Source: Lytechinus variegatus (taxonomy: Eukaryota; Echinodermata; Echinoidea; Temnopleuroida; Toxopneustidae). From it: a stretch of 64,000 nucleotides of DNA. Below are positions 1-11,200 of this stretch, piece by piece. The stretch covers positions 54,141,048 to 54,205,047 of the forward strand of contig NC_054741.1 of assembly GCF_018143015.1 (NCBI RefSeq), given 5' to 3'. A program made the translations under genes and the position numbers. The notes beneath the pieces were generated by a model. It was not told the DNA's origin. It worked only from the letters and a program-made list of their open reading frames with translations, and searched no databases. Every line of letters begins with the position of its first letter. Within the stretch, counting starts at the first letter, position 1.

Positions 1-2
1 GT

Positions 3-143
3 TTCTTTTCGTCATCAGATATGGCAAGCGTGGCAGACACGATCACCACCTTCCAGCCCCGATTGTTCGATCGCTTTTCGCGATCAGCATCGGGTTCGGC
101 TTCGAACTCCACTTCTGCAGAGTCTGGCAGTAACTCGAGTTAA
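3..143 (+). CDS. Possible 3' end of an upstream gene (Ser-rich tail), unassigned
   Basis: One frame is open from the window edge (base 3) to a TAA at 141-143. It is clearly richer in G+C than the following DNA. It encodes about 46 residues, roughly the second half being rich in Ser, Ala and Gly (ending ESGSNSS). An internal ATG lies at 21-23. I do not recognise the protein. It could be the last coding exon of a gene lying to the left, a complete small ORF, or chance. The next 280 bp have no coding character, which fits a 3' UTR. Confidence 0.25.
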   Translation, partial: FFSSSDMASVADTITTFQPRLFDRFSRSASGSASNSTSAESGSNSS

Positions 144-420
144 ATCGTCGGTTCATCCGTCCAAAGTTCCAAGCTCCATGTCAAACTCAGCTGAACACAT
201 CGTATGAGATGAGATGGATGAATCATTTTGTTACTCTCGTGAAAAACTAAAGTGACATTGGGGAAGGGATGTGATCTGATTTCTCATGGAGATCTTAAAT
301 TCCACATGGATTATTTTCACTATTTGATCATGTGCATGCATGCATGCAATATTAAAGATCTTTGCCGTAATGTCTAATTTCATAACTCATACAGTACAGA
401 TATCGATCTCGATCAGGTAT

Positions 421-658
421 ACACTGCAAAAGCTCCGGTGTTGATTTAACACCAGCCCGGAATCTGTATATGTCCACACCGGAGAAGTATTGAAACAACA
501 CCAGTTTGGAATCAAACCGATGCTGTTTTGATACTAATTGGTGTTGTATAAACAACTATCTGGTGTTAGACTAATACCAAAACCGGTGTTGTTTAACACT
601 TCTCTGGTGTGGACATATTCCGGGCTGGTGTTAAATCAACACCGGAGTTTTTGCAGTG
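421..658. mobile_element. Foldback MITE, ~238 bp (CACTGCAAAA termini)
   Basis: The left arm (from about 425, CACTGCAAAAGCTCCGGTG) is repeated in inverted orientation at the right end (CACCGGAGTTTTTGCAGTG, to about 656). The arms match over roughly 60 bp and contain several GGTGTT/AACACC motifs. A flanking TA on each side is compatible with a TA target duplication of Tc1/mariner type, but this is not decisive. No coding capacity. Confidence 0.7.
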
Positions 659-1285
659 ATACGGGGGAAACTCGATCGGGCGTGCTGATCATTATTTTGT
701 GAAGCCAATCTGAGATGGGGAGTGAGTTCATATTGAAGTGGTCCATAGACTGAGGTGGATAAAATATAAGCTATGGAATAGCCCTTGCTCACTGAGGTTC
801 AGAGTTAAATCACATTGGAAATGATCCTTTAATACCTTGTGAGATGTTGGTGTGAGTTCATGTAATCAGAATAATATTGATCAATATTCATGAATGTGGA
901 AATTACGAGGGTTATGTTCTTTAGGGGCGTACGTTTTTTCATGACATCTTTGATGCATGAGGGGGAGGGGGTATACAGGACAAAAAAAATAATTGTCAAA
1001 GGTGCCTACAAAAACTTTGATGCCGTATACACACCCTCACATGCCAACATATAATATTAATTGGCCTACGTAAGATATATATATTTTCTTCAAATATAAT
1101 TTCAGTTGATCTTAATTACTTCAAGAAAATTTTCAACCTCTTGCAATTTTGAAATCTGCTATACACCTTTAGGCTTACATGGCTATTAGGAAAATTGCTC
1201 AACACTTTCAATCAGAAATTACATAGAAAAAAATTATCGTGTCCTATAAGTTAATTGATTATAATTAATAAGCACAGACTATCAA

Positions 1286-1402
1286 CAGGGGCCCGTTGCA
1301 GAAAGAGTTGCAATCAATCGCAACTCAACAGCGCGCATTTGGGACTTGCGATTGATTTCTTTGCATGCGTTTAAACGCAACTATTTCTGCAACGGGCCCC
1401 TG
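1286..1402. mobile_element. Short MITE, 117 bp (CAGGGGCCCGTTGCAGAAA inverted ends)
   Basis: The 19-bp end CAGGGGCCCGTTGCAGAAA at 1286-1304 is present as its exact reverse complement at 1384-1402. Internal GCAATCAATCGCAACT-like segments are also inverted. The element is non-coding. A more diverged relative with GTTGCAAGAA/TTCTTGCAAC ends lies at 61327-61545. Confidence 0.75.
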
Positions 1403-1609
1403 TTCTTGTGTTCTAAGTATTTTACAGGAGATTCAAGAATATATTTATGCGATGTATGGATATATATTTATATATATAGTTTCAAGATAGCCATTTTGAA
1501 GTAGGAATTTACGTGTCTGGATGTCTTGCGATTTTGTTACAGATTGTAAATAAGAATAATATAATATTATGAGTGATACAGACAAGAGATAGAAAGATGC
1601 ATAAAGTGA

Positions 1610-1669
1610 GAATAATTCATATTCTATCAATTGATACCATGGTATCAATTGATAGAATATGAATTATTC
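1610..1669. repeat. Perfect 60-bp palindrome
   Basis: The sequence reads identically on both strands about a central CCATGG (centre between 1639 and 1640). With one mismatch it extends to 1606-1673. The arms are AT-rich and there is no loop. It is either a recently formed inverted duplication or a small foldback element. Confidence 0.9.
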
Positions 1670-1744
1670 ACACTTTTTTGTTTATCATACTATTTGTTCA
1701 TAATTTATCAATTAGAATTAGCAATCGATTTTTCTTACACTTTT

Positions 1745-2160
1745 TTTACTGTATAAATGCTCTAAAAATAATGATAACATAGAATAACACTAAAAATTTC
1801 ATCAAAATCAGATGTAAAATAAGAAAGTTATGACATTTTAAAGTTTCGCTTATTTTACACAAAACAGTTATATGCACAACCTAGTGATATGCAACGAGGG
1901 AGTCGATGATGTCACTAACTCACTATTTCTTTTTTTTATTATTATTCTTTGAATTATACAATATGATAGTTTTTGTGAATTTTTACAAATTTTCTATATT
2001 TTTTCACAAGTTTCAACATGTATTCGATATCGACACTTTATTGTTTGTCCTATGAAAAAATAAGACAAATAATTTACTTTAAAACAAAATGTTGTTCACA
2101 TTCATCATGAGTATTTGAATCACTTATTGAATATTTATATCATTTATTCAATGTTGAATT
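1745..2160. mobile_element. Partial copy of the GGACAAGTCCACC foldback MITE
   Basis: The segment around 1780-1935 closely matches the left half of the intact copies at 4256-4872 and 44877-45461. Shared parts are an AAATTTCATCAAAATC stretch, AAAACAGTTATATGCACAA and TCGATGATGTCACT. The terminal repeats are not evident, so this copy is truncated or diverged. Confidence 0.55.
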
Positions 2161-2821
2161 TTGTTCATGCTTTTAATTAAATTGAATTAATTTACATTGT
2201 ACTTATTTGTATTACGTTTAAGAATGAAAAATGAATTGAATTGAATTGAGTAAGTAAATTTCCTTTATCATCAATCAAGTCATTAATAAATCTGATCCCC
2301 TTTTCATACCACGATGGAAAATATTATTCCCTATTTGAATAGCATTGTTTCTCCACAAAGGATAGGTAAGCCAATTATTATTCCCCGCTTGAATTAACAA
2401 AAACATAGCATGAAATACGTCTTTCCAAAATGCATTATTAACTTCATGAGATAATGACAGAAAATATTCATCCCCAAACTCTAATACAAATGGCTTGGTT
2501 AAAATTTACTTCATCATGCAGATGAAAGACGTCATCACATTTTCCTAAATTCTCCGAATCCATGTAATCTTTAATTACATATTAAAAAAAATCAATGTCT
2601 GGCATCTAGACCCTCTTCTTCATAAGCACCAACAACCTGTTTTCCACTAATCTTGTCTGGCTTGTTCTTCCATATAAAATTAAAGAACTTTACTTTTATA
2701 ACTTAGCAGAAGGAGATGCAGTAATAATGATTTCACAACTGTAATTCTACCCAGAACAGTGATATTTCTTTTAATCCATGAAATCATTTGACCTTTTATT
2801 TTGTCGAAAATTATATTTTTC

Positions 2822-2868
2822 CGGGAAAATGCCCCCCCCCCCTTCAAAAATCCTGGATCCACCCCTGA
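2822..2868. repeat. Transposon-end fragment (CCTGGATCCACCCCTG family)
   Basis: A C-run is followed by TTCAAAAATCCTGGATCCACCCCTG. The same terminal motif recurs at 54275-54313 and, in opposite orientation, at 61078-61096, so it is the end of an interspersed repeat. Confidence 0.5.
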
Positions 2869-2929
2869 TTATATTCATGTGTCATTAAACATCTTTGGAT
2901 CTAGGAATGCCAACCGTTTAGTGTATCTA

Positions 2930-3715
2930 CCAGGGGCGGATGCAGCTTTCGCCAATAGGGGGAGGGGGAAATATTCACCTTTCCCCCGAGCGGCCGCTCA
3001 AAGCTGATTTTTTTGTTAGTTTTTTTTTTGAAGGGGTAGTCTTAACAGTTTCTTAGCTAAAACACAACACAATCGTATCTTATAAAAAACTGACAATCAT
3101 CGAGCCCGAAATAATAAAATGATGCGAGCGCGACGAATGAACTGATATTTTTTTCATTTTTATTTTTTTACCTGCATGAGAACAAGACATTATATAACAA
3201 TATAATTACAACATAATAATATAACAATTTTGATTGAGAGCGCAGGACGGGTACCAAAATTTTTGATGAATTGCCATGAAAAGGGGATTTTGAATAATAT
3301 ACCTCACTTTTCAAAATGCGAGCGCCCACGCGCAGGTATTAGTTAAAGTTTTGATAATCAGACCTGACAATTGAAAGATTAATATATAACAGAGCAATTT
3401 TTAAAAAGTCAATTTGTAATAAAAAAAATAATGAAAGCTCGATGTTGGAGCTGAAATATGTTTTTTTTTATATTGACTTCAAAGCTTAATTTCAGCTCTT
3501 TGAGCAAGATATGCATTTCATCCTACACGCAATGCGACCGCGAAGCACGAGCGAACATTTTATATAGTAACATGACTTTTTTCCATTTTCCAAGTCTTCC
3601 CGTCATCATATTTTATTCAAGTTTTTATTCACTCGCCTGTCTTCTCTTATTTTAATTTTTTTCCACCCCTCATTTCCCCTTTCCCCCTTTTCTCTCACTT
3701 TCGTCACTCTATATA
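2930..3715. repeat. Diverged copy of the 'GCGAGCGCGAAGCGCGAGCTGAAA' repeat family
   Basis: It begins at CCAGGGGCGGATGCAG, then has a G-run and several spaced blocks of the type GATGCGAGCGCGA...TGA followed by T-rich sequence. The same block type occurs in better-preserved form inside 31310-32825. No intact ends were identified here. Confidence 0.45.
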
Positions 3716-4255
3716 TGATGCTATCATGGTGCCTCATTTCGGAATTTTAAACAAGCCACTGATTCTTCAAAAGAAAGTTACCAGGCTCATATTCGAATTA
3801 CAGAAGTCCAAGTTTTCCTTTATTTCTTCAACTCAAGATTCTGTCTCTTAATGAGTCAGTCTCCTTGAACTGTTTGAAGTTCATGGACAAATCACAATCG
3901 AGTCAAAACAGTTCATTAAAAAAGATGCATTTATTGTTATAGTAACTCAGAGGTTCATACGTACCATACACGTCAGATCAATCTTATCCATTTATCCATC
4001 AACCATTGGCAAGAATAAAACGGCTTTAAATTATTTTTTGATAGCTTGTATCAAAGAATGAAATAGATTACCACAAAGCATTAAATCCAGTCCAACACTA
4101 AAAGTCAAAAATACTTAGTAGAGAGATTGCATTTTTTTCTTTAATTTCAAATTTATCATTGTATACTTGTTTGTTTGTTTGTCTTTTAATCAATATTCTT
4201 GCTATAATGTTTTATATGCCTTCCTTTCTTTTGTTATGTCGCTGCATTAATTACA

Positions 4256-4872
4256 TAAAGGTTAAGTCTACCCCAGAATAGGTGAATCAATGACAAAAAA
4301 TCAAACAAGCATAACGCTGAAAATTTCATCAAAATTGGATTTAAAATAAGAAAGTTATGAAATTTTTAAGTTTCGCTTACTTTTTACAAAACAGTTATAT
4401 GCACAACTCAATGATATGCAAATGAAAGACTCGATGATGTCCCTCGCTCACTGGCACTATTTTTTTTGTTTTTTTTGTTTGAATTATACAATATTTCCAT
4501 TTTTTATTGGCAGATATGACTAGGACCGAACTTGACTGAACCATAAAATGATAAAAGAAAGTATTTCCACATGTTCAAGGAAGAGGAAAACTTTATTTCG
4601 CGGGAGAATGAGGAAAAATATGGAAATTTCATATTTCATACAATAAAATACAAAAGAAATAGTGAGTGAGTGTATGTCATTAGCCAGTCATCAGTCCCCT
4701 CATTTGCATACCGAAATGTGTATGATACTTACTATTTTGTGAAATTAAGCAAAACTCCAAATTGTCCTAACTTTCTTAATTTACGTCCGATTTTGATCAA
4801 ATTTTCAGTGTTATACTTACAAGATTTTTTTTATTCATATCAACTTTTTTGTTAGGTGGACTTGTCCTTTAA
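4256..4872. mobile_element. Foldback MITE ~617 bp (GGACAAGTCCACC family, copy 1)
   Basis: The left end AAAGGTTAAGTCTACCCC pairs with the right end GGTGGACTTGTCCTTT. Inside, long stretches of the left half (GCAAATGAAAGACTCGATGATG, TCGCTCACT) are repeated inverted in the right half, so the whole element could form one long hairpin. It is homologous to the element at 44877-45461. Confidence 0.75.
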
Positions 4873-5039
4873 GGGCCCTAGCTTTCACAAGCGTTATATG
4901 GGGTCCAAAACCTTGATTTTACGTTATATTTTTTGCCAACCTTTGTACTACTACTAGATATTTGTATTCATGATTTGTTTGAATAGACTTATATAATTTA
5001 CATCACTTCAGACGAAGAAGAACAAGAAAAAGACAGATT

Positions 5040-5217
5040 GGTTGATATTATTCCTTGAATGTCAGTTCACTCATTGGATTAGAAAAAAAAGAGAAAGAAA
5101 AATGAACCTACCGTGCGCCGTACGTACGTACTCGTACTCGTGCCTAGGTCCTACCGATAGCTGGCGACATTTCATTATTACAAAACGGTACCAGAGCAAA
5201 TGTCTAGCTAGTGAAAG
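5040..5217 (+). promoter_or_regulatory. Probable ACADS promoter-proximal / 5' UTR region
   Basis: This stretch precedes the ACADS leader exon. It is locally less AT-rich, with clustered CpG dinucleotides (CGTGCGCCGTACGTACGTAC near 5113). An in-frame TGA at 5212-5214 stands immediately before the chosen ATG and closes the frame upstream. No TATA box in a convincing position was found and the transcription start is not resolved. Confidence 0.35.
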
Positions 5218-5278
5218 ATGTCATCTGTTCTCTGTAATTTTGCTCGAAGAATTTTGCCTCATGCGAGGCGATCGCCAG
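5218..5278 (+). CDS. ACADS: ACADS exon 1, mitochondrial targeting leader
   Basis: ATG at 5218 follows an in-frame TGA at 5212. The exon encodes [20 protein letters not shown] plus the first base of a Gly codon and ends at donor CCAG|GTAACG. The leader is basic and free of acidic residues, as mitochondrial presequences are. Its phase (one leftover base) exactly fits the acceptor TTGCAG|GT at 14391, giving ...[14 protein letters not shown] before the conserved LPEEHEML. The alternative reading, an acceptor at 14399 with another leader, was less convincing. The 9.1-kb gap makes transcript confirmation desirable. Confidence 0.72.
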
Positions 5279-8200
5279 GTAACGACTGATATTTTGTTTA
5301 ATTCAACCTATCTTAAGCTTTTATCAAGGTATAAGACTTAGACATAGATCTGTATGAATTTACTTGAGGGAGGTTGTTCTTGAGTGCTTTCGCAGCGGAA
5401 CCCCGAAACTTGTGTGACTGAGTGCCGAACGTTAGCCCGAGATGTTTCGCTGGTGGACGACTCCCGTTCCGTAAGCCCAAACTAAAGACAAGTTAACGTT
5501 AACGATAGATCTGCCGGTACCCGGCTACTAATGTTACTTCAAGATCTAGACTACCTTGTTATTACTACTTCTACTACTAACATTGGCCTTATCGTCATCC
5601 AAGTCACTGGGGACAAACTTGAGACACACCTCAAATATCAGCAATCTTTCAATAGAATCCACGGTTGGAAGATTTTCAAAAGAAATCTATTGTTCGCGAT
5701 GCGAAACGGTGCGAAGCTTCTCACTGAGCGGGGACTTCCTTCCACCACACGTTTTCCCATTGACACAATAACAACTGACTCGGACACTTTTTCAAACGAC
5801 AAAAATAGTCTCTTTCTTTTCACTCCTGTGGCGGTATATTCTTCCAAGTTGATGAAACAATGATCAAAACACTAAATAAGACAAAATTAGTAACACTAAA
5901 AACACTATTTAACTGTCTAAATACTCCTCGTGATCCGAGTCCCCTTCCCGTGTTGAGTTCGTCTAATTTCCCATAGGAGGGGACTTGGATAACGAGGAGT
6001 ACTATTTGTTATCCAAGTCCCTCCTATTGGATATAGGACGAACTCACCACGGCGCGGGAAGGGGACTCGGATCACGAGGAGTATTTAGACAGTTAAATAG
6101 TGTTTTTAATGTGATTTTCATTGATTTTAATGATTCTTATCGAAAATATTCATTAATCATGTCTATTAAACTGTCTAAAAGTGGCAGAGTGGTTTTGAAG
6201 AGGAGGGAAATGAGGGGTAGATGAATATCAACGGGTTAATTGCCGTTTTGTATTTTTAGGAGAGGGGACTTGGATCACGAGGAGTATTTAGACAGTTAAA
6301 TAGTGTTTTAATGTGATTTTCATTGATTTTAATGATTCTTATTATCGAAAATATTCATTAATCATGTCTATTAAACTGTCTAAAAGTGGCAGAGTGGTTT
6401 TGAAGAGGAGGGAAATGAGGGGTAGATGAATATCAACGGGTTAATTGCCGTTTTGTATTTTTAGGAGAGGGGACTTGGATCACGATAGTACTACTCGTTA
6501 TCCAAGTCCCCTCCTATGGGAAATAGGACGAACTCAACACGGGAAGGGGACTCGGATCACGAGGAGTATTTAGACAGTTAAATAGTGTTTTTAATGTGAT
6601 TTTCATTGATTTTAATGATTCTTATTATCGAAAATACTCATTCATCATGTCTATTAAACTGTCTAAAAGTGGCAGAGTGGTTTTGAAGAGGAGGGAAATG
6701 AGGGGTAGATGAATATCAACGGGTTAATTGCCATTTGTATTTTTAGGAGAGGGGACTTGGATCACGAGGAGTATTTAGACAGTTAAATAGTGTTTTTAAT
6801 GTGATTTTCATTGATTTTAATGATTCTTATTATCGAAAATACTCATTCATCATGTCTATTAAACTGTCTAAAAGTGGCAGAGTGGTTTTGAAGAGGAGGG
6901 AAATGAGGGGTAGATGAATATCAACGGGTTAATTGCCATTTTGTATTTTTAGGAGAGGGGACTTGGATCACGAGGAGTATTTAGACAGTTAAATAGTGTT
7001 TTTAATGTGATTTTCATTGATTTTAACGATTCTTATCGAAAATATTCATTAATCATGTCTATTAAACTGTCTAAAAGTGGCAGAGTGGTTTTGAAGAGGA
7101 GGGAAATGAGGGGTAGATGAATATCAACGGGTTAATTGCCGTTTTGTATTTTTAGGAGAGGGGACTTGGATCACGAGGAGTATTTAGACAGTTAAATAGT
7201 GTTTTAATGTGATTTTCATTGATTTTAATGATTCTTATTATCGAAAATATTCATTAATCATGTCTATTAAACTGTCTAAAAGTGGCAGAGTGGTTTTGAA
7301 GAGGAGGGAAATGAGGGGTAGATGAATATCAACAGGTTAATTGCCGTTTTGTATTTTTAGGAGAGGGGACTTGGATCACGAGTAATAGTACTCCTCGTTA
7401 TCCAAGTCCCCTCCTATGGGAAATTGGACAAACTCAACACGGGAAGGGGACTCGGATCACGAGGAGTATTTAGACAGTTAAATAGTGTTTTTAATGTGAT
7501 TTTCATTGATTTTAATGATTCTTTTTATCGAAAATATTCATTAATCATGTCTATTAAACTGTCTAAAAGTGGCAGAGTGGTTTTGAAGAGGAGGGAAATG
7601 AGGGGTAGATGAATATCAACAGGTTAATTGCCGTTTTGTATTTTTAGGAGAGGGGACTTGGATCACGAGGAGTATTTAGACAGTTAAATAGTGTTTTAAT
7701 GTGATTTTCATTGATTTTAATGATTCTTATTATCAAAAATATTAATTAATCATGTCTATTAAACTGTCTAAAAGTGGCAGAGTGGTTTTGAAGAGGAGGG
7801 AAATGAGGGGTAGATGAATATCAACGGGTTAATTGCCGTTTTGTATTTTTAGGAGAGGGGACTTGGATCACGAGTAATAGTACTCCTCGTTATCCAAGTC
7901 CCCTCCTATGGGAAATTGGACAAACTCAACACGGGAAGGGGACTCGGATCACGAGGAGTATTTAGACAGTTAAATAGTGTTTTTAATGTGATTTTCATTG
8001 ATTTTAATGATTCTTTTTATCGAAAATATTCATTAATCATGTCTATTAAACTGTCTAAAAGTGGCAGAGTGGTTTTGAAGAGGAGGGAAATGAGGGGTAG
8101 ATGAATATCAACGGGTTAATTGCCGTTTTGTATTTTTAGGAGAGGGGACTTGGATCACGAGGAGTATTTAGACAGTTAAATAGTGTTTTTAATGTGATTT

Positions 8201-11200
8201 TCATTGATTTTAATGATTCTTATTATCAAAAATATTCATTAATCATGTCTATTAAACTGTCTAAAAGTGGCAGAGTGGTTTTGAAGAGGAGGGAAATGAG
8301 GGGTAGATGAATATCAACGGGTTAATTGCCGTTTTGTATTTTTAGGAGAGGGGACTTGGATCACGAGGAGTATTTAGACAGTTAAATAGTGTTTTTAATG
8401 TGATTTTCATTGATTTTAACGATTCTTATCGAAAATATTCATTAATCATGTCTATTAAACTGTCTAAAAGTGGCAGAGTGGTTTTGAAGAGGAGGGAAAT
8501 GAGGGGTAGATGAATCAACGGGTTAATTGCCGTTTTGTATAAGGAGAGGGGACTTGGATCATGAGGAGTAGTATATACTGTTTTAATTCAATTCTATCGA
8601 TCTTAATAATTCATCATCGAAAATCAACAAGTGACTTAGTAGTTTAATTCGGATGAAGGGGGACTTGAATCACGAGGAGTAATTATACAGATATTCTTTT
8701 TACCTGACGACATAAAGCAATGGAGACAGTTCAGAGGGAGATAATGCAATTTGATTTATTTAGTAAAAACGTGATAGACGAAATAAAGCATAATCATGAC
8801 AAACATATTATATTGAGATTTATTTATATAGCATAATTAAAAAGTACGACGAAATGAAGCTATATACTGAAAAGAAGTCGATGCAATTCTGATTTATTTA
8901 GTAAATTAGGGATAAACGAAATAAAGCAATGCCTGAAGAGGGATATACTCGGGGCCGATTTATTTAGTAGATAGAAAAAACGAAATAAAGCAAATTTGAT
9001 AGTGTGAGAAACATAAAAAGATGAATATAATCCTGATTTATGTATATGAAAAGTATTAGTTTACGAAATAAAGCAATGGAGATTGAAAAGAAATAGATGC
9101 AATTCTGATTTATTTAGTAAATCATGAATAGACGAAATAAACCAATGGAGACTGAAGAGGGATAGGGACTATTGATTTATTTAGTAAAAACATAAAAAAA
9201 GATGAATATAATCATGATTTATTTATATGAAAAGTGCTAGTTTACGAAACAAAGCATAGAGATTGAAAAGAGGATTCAATTCTGATTTATTTAGTAAATT
9301 AGGAATCAACGAAATAAAGCAATTGAGACTGAAGAGGGATATACTCGGGGCCGATTTATTTAGTAAAAATGTAAACGAAATAAAGCAAATTTCATAGTGA
9401 GAAACATAAAAAGATGAATATAATCATGATTTATTTATATGAAAAGTACTAATTTACGAACTAAAGCAATAGAGATTGAAAAGAAGCAGATGCAATTCTG
9501 ATTTATTACGCCAATAAAGTAAAGATTGGAGAACGCCGCGTACGCGGCGCTCTACAATCTTTGGTTGAGACTGAAAAGAGACAAGTCACACACAACTAGG
9601 AGGTGGGTTGGCAGAAACAGGTAGGGCATGTTTTATGTTGTGAAAAATTGTCCCTGGATCCGAGTCATCGGGGACTTGGATCACGATAATGCCCTAACAT
9701 TTAACACCGGAAGATCTACTGCATTATAGCACTGCACATTTGACTTGAGTGTTGTTGATCTTGCACTTTAGTTGCAGGCAGTCTGTTAGATCTAGACCAA
9801 AAGCTTCGGTCTCTGTTATGTTGGTTGTTCAGCTGAACTCTGTCGGCTTCACTCACCAAATACAGAGACCGAAGTTCTAGCGCGATCTGTACAGGGGACT
9901 CAATGGCCATATGTTTATGTACTTAAGATCGCATAAAACGGGGAAGTGAATTTGCGCGACAGCTGAGGTAAGTCACTGTTTTTGTCCCTTATAACTTGAT
10001 TTTTCTCTGTTTTTTGGCTATTAATGCCAAGAGGGAATATTAATTTGCATTTTGGTCGTGTTAATTTTCAAAATTTTTATTCATTAAAGACAAAAATTGA
10101 AGAGCCCCGACGGGGGATTTTGCATTGCAATTCCCCTAATGGTGGATGCACGATAGCGAGCCGTCTGTGTACGAAGAGAAATTATTTTTAAAAATGTTAA
10201 AAAACTCCTCGAAACAGACAGCTGCCAGCTGTGTACGAGGAGAAATTATTTTTAAAAAAAATGTTAAAAAACTCCTCGAAACAGACGGCTGCCAGCTGTC
10301 TAGCAGTCTGTATGTTTATTGAAGTAACTTCATTCATGATTTTCATCAAGAAAGTGTGAAGTGAACTGAACTGAATTGATATTGAAGACGAAGACCTTGT
10401 CCTCAATGACTGTGTGTGCTGAAATGAGCCTGGCCAATTATGGCAAATGCTTACAGAGATGCCAAGTTAAAAAAAAATTATGAGTGAGATTTTCATAACT
10501 CGGTGTCTTGGCGAGGGAGCGAAGCGACCAAGCGGGGGTATGTGGGGGGGACACCTTCCTCCCACGGTAGGGAGCTTTTTCAATTTTGAGCTCTTAATGG
10601 TGCGTTCTGGTGCATACTTAAGTCACTATTTTTTTACTTCTTTTGTTAGACAAAAGGTGAAAATACCTTCGATTGCAACTATCCCTCACTCACTTGCATA
10701 ATCACTGTACTACATAAACCATCCTGCCTGTGGGGAATCTGTGGTGGTAGGAATTAGTCTTGAGGACGCAATGATGATGTTTTTTTTATATAAAAACGAC
10801 TTGACACTTGTAATAGTGTCTTAAGCAAAGCACCATAACAAAGATGGATTCCCCTTGGAAATTCATCTTTTTTATTAAAAATCACGTAATTGGTCATGAT
10901 TTTATTTAACTCTACACCTTCCTACACCTAATGTGTAGGAAGGTTTTAAAAAAACAGGAGAAAAAAGGTGAAAAATAAAGGATTCTTACCAGACCGATGT
11001 CGCGTCGACCCTTGAACCACTTATGTATTACGTACTTCCGGTTAGCGATGTCGTTCTGAAGATTAATTTATAGATAAAAATTATTTTACAAATAATAAAA
11101 TATATTACGTGATCATAAATAATTAGTATTATATCAATTATTTATAATTACATAAGAAATTTTAATATTTGTGAAATAGTGTTTTTATCTATAAATTGTT

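Noticed and set aside
5531..5863. 110-aa + frame and overlapping frames on both strands
   Set aside because: It lies in ACADS intron 1; no recognised similarity or splice-site support.
5985..8104. Three similar 62-79 aa frames containing [17 protein letters not shown]
   Set aside because: They are the same frame in successive satellite units, broken in the other copies; repeat artefacts and not genes.
8690..9515. Regularly spaced direct repeats resembling a CRISPR array
   Set aside because: Units are degenerate, spacing is irregular, no cas genes are present and the context is animal DNA; a satellite-like array.
9716..9968. Consensus donor GAG|GTAAGT at 9968 as an alternative ACADS first exon
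   Set aside because: In the phase needed to join exon 2, a TGA stop stands immediately before the donor, and no leader-like frame precedes it.
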